Assembly: GCA_009776695.1 (NCBI GenBank)
Contig: WRNI01000005.1
Location: 22,882 to 29,325, forward strand
Source of the DNA: Methanomassiliicoccaceae archaeon
GTDB taxonomy: Archaea > Thermoplasmatota > Thermoplasmata > Methanomassiliicoccales > Methanomethylophilaceae
Length of the DNA: 6,444 nucleotides
Direction of reading: 5' to 3'
Shown here: positions 4,929 to 6,444 of the stretch, piece after piece
How the letters are laid out: each line of letters opens with the position of its first letter
Position numbering within the stretch: the first letter of the stretch is position 1
Position numbers and translations under genes: made by a program
Notes under the pieces: model-generated
Database searches by the model: none
Told to the model about the DNA's origin: nothing
Seen by the model: only the letters and a program-made list of their open reading frames with translations

Positions 4929-6329
4929 TTATCCGCCGTCGTCCGCCGCTGTCTCATCATGTTTAGGATGCGGAAGCTCCGCGTCGGTGTAATCGGGCGC
5001 GTCCGATTCCTTTCCCTTCTCCGGGAACAGTTCTTCGAACACAACGGAGCGGTTCTTCTCTATCTTTCTGTACGCATGCGAGACGAGAGGCGGCGCGATG
5101 ACCGACGTTATCAGCGCCATTAAAATTATGACAGTGAATATGTCCGGGCTGAAGACGCCGTACGTGAGGCCGATGGACGCGACGATTATTCCGACTTCGC
5201 CCCGGGGTATGAAGCTCACGCCTATCAGGTGCGCCGAGTCCTTCGACAGCTTTCCCTTTCTGGCGCCGATGTACCCTGCGACGTACTTCGTCACTATCGC
5301 AACGGCGACCACGAGGCATAGCATTGGCAGGACGTTCATCGTCACGCGGTCGGAGCTGAACTGCACCTCCATGCCTACCCATATGAAAAAGAACGGCAAC
5401 AGGAAATATGTGATCACATTGAAGTTATGCTCAACGGGCAACGTGTCCTTGAACTCGGCGAATATCATTCCCGCAAGGAATGCGCCTATTATCGCCGCCA
5501 ACCCAATGTTCACGGAAAGAGCCGCAAGTCCCATTGAAACTATGACCGCAAGGCCGAGCGCGCCGAGCTCGCCCACCGGCTCCGGGTCGCATGCGCACGC
5601 GGCAGGGTCGTCAGTCTGCATCTTTTTCATTGTGCGCTGCTGCATCCTCCTCCTCCGGCGCGCCGCTATCTTCTTCACGCGGGAGATGAAGAAGAACATG
5701 AACAGGACGAAAACGGCAACGATCACGGTGTTGATGACTATTGACACGGTATCGGCATCCGGCTTGACGGCGCCCATTATGACGCCGAGCAGCGCCAGAC
5801 AAAGGATGTCGTCTATTATTGTGGCGCTCACGATGAGCTTCGCCTCGTTGGTGTTCATGCAGTTCATGTTCCTGAGACACTCAACACCGACGGCGGTGCT
5901 TGTGCCGAACAGGGCGGCGCCGATAAGGAGCGCCGCATTGAGGCTTATCGACTCGTGAAGGAAGAACAGGAACCCGCCGATGAAAGGTATGATGACGCCG
6001 AGCACGGCGATGTAGATCGCCGTCTTGCCTACTTTCATCATATCGCTGAACTTCGTCTCGAGACCGACGCCGAACAGCAGGAATATTATTCCAAGTTCGC
6101 CCATGATATGGAAGAAGCTGACCTCGTTTGGGTCGTTGAACCTGTCCACATGGAATTCAAGAAGGTCCTGGAGCGGGGTGTAGAAGATGAGCACGTTGAT
6201 GAATATCAGCCCTGCCACGATCTCTCCGATGAGCTTCGGCATCTTGAATCTCTCGAAGATGCCGCCTAATACCTTTGCGAATGCGAGCAGCAGGAATATC
6301 TGCAGAATGATCGCAGAGATCTCATCCAT
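4929..6329 (-). CDS. Sodium/proton antiporter, CPA2 family (NapA/Kef-like)
   Basis: A membrane exchanger for cytoplasmic sodium and pH control. The 466-residue protein has about 12-13 hydrophobic segments between residues 4 and 420. Family landmarks are KMPKLIGEIVAG (29-40), ELGIIFLLFGVGLE (78-91), the ion-binding pair in SATIIDDIL (Asp173-Asp174), IGAFLAGMIFA (281-291) and PRGEVGIIVA (375-384). A DD pair, as in NapA and NhaA, suggests electrogenic sodium/proton exchange rather than Kef-type potassium efflux. Lys348 may match the NapA lysine that pairs with the first Asp. Odd features are a long very basic loop at 218-237 (five consecutive Arg), then ACACD at 244-248, and an acidic, His-containing hydrophilic tail (433-466) without a RCK/TrkA domain. 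ATG at 6329 is the best start; no Shine-Dalgarno is visible. The ion remains inferred. Confidence 0.88.
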   Translation of the reverse strand: MDEISAIILQIFLLLAFAKVLGGIFERFKMPKLIGEIVAGLIFINVLIFYTPLQDLLEFHVDRFNDPNEVSFFHIMGELGIIFLLFGVGLETKFSDMMKVGKTAIYIAVLGVIIPFIGGFLFFLHESISLNAALLIGAALFGTSTAVGVECLRNMNCMNTNEAKLIVSATIIDDILCLALLGVIMGAVKPDADTVSIVINTVIVAVFVLFMFFFISRVKKIAARRRRRMQQRTMKKMQTDDPAACACDPEPVGELGALGLAVIVSMGLAALSVNIGLAAIIGAFLAGMIFAEFKDTLPVEHNFNVITYFLLPFFFIWVGMEVQFSSDRVTMNVLPMLCLVVAVAIVTKYVAGYIGARKGKLSKDSAHLIGVSFIPRGEVGIIVASIGLTYGVFSPDIFTVIILMALITSVIAPPLVSHAYRKIEKNRSVVFEELFPEKGKESDAPDYTDAELPHPKHDETAADDGG

Positions 6330-6354
6330 GGTTACGGGTGTGTATATGCTCTTT

Positions 6355-6365
6355 GCTTTTATTGC
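6355..6365 (-). promoter_or_regulatory. Probable TATA box of the antiporter gene
   Basis: The minus strand reads GCAATAAAAGC, centred about 31 bp before the ATG at 6329, which predicts a leader of about 5 nt. The nearer AGCATATACA is only about 17 bp away and would place the start of transcription inside the gene. Confidence 0.45.
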
Positions 6366-6444
6366 TTTTCACCGTTATAGAGCATGCGCCCGCCCGCAGC
6401 ATGCGCGCCGGCCGGCCGCGGAGGCGCGTCCGTGCGGACGGACA
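6366..6444. other. GC-rich non-coding stretch with short repeats and a hairpin
   Basis: No gene is supported here. After a short AT-containing part, 6382-6443 is almost entirely G and C. It holds two copies of AGCATGCGC (6381-6389 and 6398-6406), the palindrome GGCCGGCC (6410-6417), and an inverted repeat CGTCCG-TG-CGGACG (6427-6440). It may be the edge of a terminator or structured RNA that continues past the window. Confidence 0.4.

Noticed and set aside
5098..5958. Plus-strand open frame inside the antiporter
   Set aside because: It is antisense to a membrane protein with all CPA2 landmarks. The Thr/Met/Ile-rich translation is the usual shadow of transmembrane codons.

Overview
The window is archaeal. 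It carries the archaeal ribosomal-protein/RNA-polymerase cluster rpl18e-rpl13-rps9-rpoN, a tRNA gene without encoded CCA, TATA boxes at archaeal spacing, and Shine-Dalgarno sites of the GAGGTGATC type. The fairly high GC content, frequent ATA and AGG codons, a 6-phospho-3-hexuloisomerase and an Rpn11-like JAMM protease would suit a euryarchaeon, possibly a Thermoplasmata-type methanogen such as Methanomassiliicoccales. That lineage call is inference; no taxonomic marker was compared.

Layout. Positions 1-378 (+) hold the 3' part of a JAMM/MPN+ metalloprotease gene whose start lies outside the window. It converges on, and overlaps by 19 bp, a two-gene minus-strand operon. That operon has an endonuclease IV-like/xylose-isomerase-like TIM-barrel protein (896-1945) first and hxlB (360-899) second, joined by an ATGA overlap. 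The 1946-2119 gap is a divergent promoter region. From it runs the plus-strand operon rpl18e (2120), rpl13 (2487), rps9 (2911) and rpoN (3318), with 4-8 nt gaps and Shine-Dalgarno sites built into the preceding stop codons. A tRNA-Pro(GGG) gene (3538-3610) follows 28 nt after rpoN.

The second half is on the minus strand: a Fic-family protein with a C-terminal winged helix (3715-4707), then a CPA2-type sodium/proton antiporter (4929-6329). Directly upstream of the fic TATA box are nine copies of a 12-bp unit (4741-4848). The fic and antiporter genes have no clear Shine-Dalgarno site and have TATA boxes about 30 bp from their ATG, so both are probably leaderless, unlike the ribosomal operon.

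The genes fall into separate jobs: protein turnover (JAMM), ribulose-monophosphate pentose metabolism (hxlB), translation and transcription core (ribosomal operon, tRNA), protein AMPylation or a related modification (Fic), and ion homeostasis (antiporter). The observations most worth a second look are the iteron-like array at the fic promoter, the nuclease-like barrel that appears to have lost several metal ligands, and the eukaryotic-Rpn11-like JAMM protein.
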